Shown here: positions 20,180-21,026 of the stretch, one piece after another
Layout: the number at the start of each line of letters is the position of its first letter
Position numbering within the stretch: the first letter of the stretch is position 1
Source: JBBQKP01 sp038326995
GTDB taxonomy: Bacteria > Planctomycetota > Phycisphaerae > Tepidisphaerales > Tepidisphaeraceae
DNA length: 21,026 nt
Assembly (NCBI GenBank): GCA_038326995.1
Contig: JBBQKP010000039.1
Location: 1 to 21,026, forward strand
Reading direction: 5' to 3'
Translations under genes and position numbers: made by a program
Notes under the pieces: model-generated
Database searches by the model: none
The model's input: the letters and a program-made list of their open reading frames with translations, nothing else
Told to the model about the DNA's origin: nothing

Positions 20180-21026
20180 TCACTTTTCCGCCATCAGCTC
20201 TGCTTTCGCCAGGGCAAGTTCTTGCATCGCCTGAGGTGAGATCTTCGGATATTTCAAGCCCAGGTCTTTGATTCGCGTCGCAAGAATTTCCGCAACGACC
20301 ATACGCATGATCCACTTGTTATCCGCCGGGATGACGTACCACGGCGCGGCCTTAGTGCTGGTCGCGTTAATCGCCTCTTCATACGCGATCATGTAATCGT
20401 CCCAGAATTTTCTCTCGCGTACGTCGCCGGCGTTAAATTTCCACTGCTTTTCCGGCGTATCGAGACGTTTCAAGAACCGTTTCTTCTGCTCTGTCTTCGA
20501 CACATTCAGGAAAAACTTCAACACGATCGTGCCGTTGCGAACCAGGTGCTGCTCGAAGTTGTTGATGTCTTCATAACGTGCATCCCAGAAGGGTTGATTA
20601 AACTTATCGGTGGTCAATCGCGTATTCGCGAGGATGTTCTGGTGAACTTTTACAACCAGAACATCTTCGTAGTACGAACGATTGAAAATTCCGATTCGGC
20701 CTCGCTCGGGCACGCGCGTCATATGTCGCCAGAGAAAGGTGTGATCAAGTTCTTCACTGCTGGGCTGTTTGAAACTGTGCACCGAACAGCCCGCCGGGTT
20801 TACGCCCGAAAGCACATGCTGAATCGTGCCGTCCTTACCCGCGGCGTCCATCGCCTGAAACACGACCAGCACGCTCCACCGGTCAGCCGCGTACAGCAGT
20901 TCCTGCGCGTCGCTCAGGTCTACGACCGACTGCTTGAGCTGAACCTGTGCGTGCTTTTTCATCGCGTCAGAATCGAGTGGGCCGGTTTGCTTATCGCCAG
21001 CCCAGGTGGTGTCGTGATCCTTAAGG
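20180..21026 (-). CDS. Polyphosphate kinase 2 family protein (5' end outside window)
   Basis: Transfers phosphate between polyphosphate and nucleotides. The frame stays open from the stop at 20180-20182 to the window edge. The residues before the internal ATG at 20962 (KDHDTTWAGDKQTGPLDSDA) resemble the normal PPK2 N terminus, so the true start lies beyond 21026. Walker A is in FQAMDAAGKDGTIQHVLSGV. The Walker B/lid region is RVPERGRIGIFNRSYYEDVL, and the basic WRHMTRVPERGR and KKRFLKRLDTPEKQWKF segments are family hallmarks. The C-terminal WYVIPADNKWIMRMVVAEI is also typical. The single-domain form is expected. Whether it favours AMP, ADP or GDP cannot be told by eye. It is the first gene of a minus-strand run with pgi and efp, separated from pgi by 97 bp. 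Confidence 0.93.
   Translation of the reverse strand, partial: LKDHDTTWAGDKQTGPLDSDAMKKHAQVQLKQSVVDLSDAQELLYAADRWSVLVVFQAMDAAGKDGTIQHVLSGVNPAGCSVHSFKQPSSEELDHTFLWRHMTRVPERGRIGIFNRSYYEDVLVVKVHQNILANTRLTTDKFNQPFWDARYEDINNFEQHLVRNGTIVLKFFLNVSKTEQKKRFLKRLDTPEKQWKFNAGDVRERKFWDDYMIAYEEAINATSTKAAPWYVIPADNKWIMRMVVAEILATRIKDLGLKYPKISPQAMQELALAKAELMAEK

Overview
This window looks like an ordinary chromosomal segment of a moderately GC-rich bacterium. The best guess for its origin is a planctomycete, possibly Phycisphaerae-like. That is inference, resting on an FHA-GspE fusion protein, a DUF4058 protein, an elongation factor P with a PGN loop tip, and the absence of Shine-Dalgarno sequences before many genes. 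Apart from short repeats there are no transposases, integrases, phage genes, CRISPR arrays, tRNAs or rRNAs. Almost everything is housekeeping or conserved-hypothetical, so the interest lies mainly in regulation and small-scale sequence structure.

Layout. 1-2876 (+): the 3' end of a thioredoxin reductase gene, a secreted LolA-like protein and a GT-C-type membrane glycosyltransferase-like protein. 2909-4177 (-): an orphan HlyD/RND-type periplasmic adaptor. 4237-8813 (+): a cimA leader region and citramalate synthase (isoleucine by the pyruvate route), undecaprenyl diphosphate synthase, 6-phosphogluconolactonase, and a thioredoxin-reductase-like ferredoxin/flavodoxin-NADP+ reductase. 8814-9220 has no gene and is filled with diverged palindromic repeats. 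9221-11032 (-): an exported FKBP-type prolyl isomerase and a DUF4058 protein. 11129-14939 (+): pantothenate synthetase carrying an in-frame 12-bp minisatellite, an M16 peptidase pair (non-catalytic then catalytic subunit), and a small single-span membrane protein. 14984-15073: a third palindromic repeat. 15131-21026 (-): an FHA-GspE ATPase, a membrane coiled-coil protein, elongation factor P, glucose-6-phosphate isomerase, and a polyphosphate kinase 2 cut by the window edge.

How the genes connect. pgi and pgl supply glucose-6-phosphate metabolism and the oxidative pentose phosphate pathway, whose NADPH can feed the two flavin reductases. uppS makes the polyprenyl carrier that GT-C enzymes usually use. 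cimA and panC both feed amino-acid or cofactor synthesis from the branched-chain pathway. No cluster forms an obvious dedicated machine: the secretion ATPase and the HlyD adaptor both lack their usual partners here.

Two observations stand out. First, cimA is preceded by a good promoter, an 18-codon reading frame encoding Ile-Pro-Ile-Thr-Ile-Thr-Thr, alternative RNA hairpins, and a hairpin followed by seven Ts. Together these look like a transcription attenuator. Its leader peptide would start at, or one base from, the 5' end of the transcript. Second, at least nine start codons in the window have a TANNNT -10-like hexamer 6-9 bases upstream and no Shine-Dalgarno sequence. This predicts widespread leaderless translation. 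The genes starting with GTG or TTG instead carry clear Shine-Dalgarno sequences.
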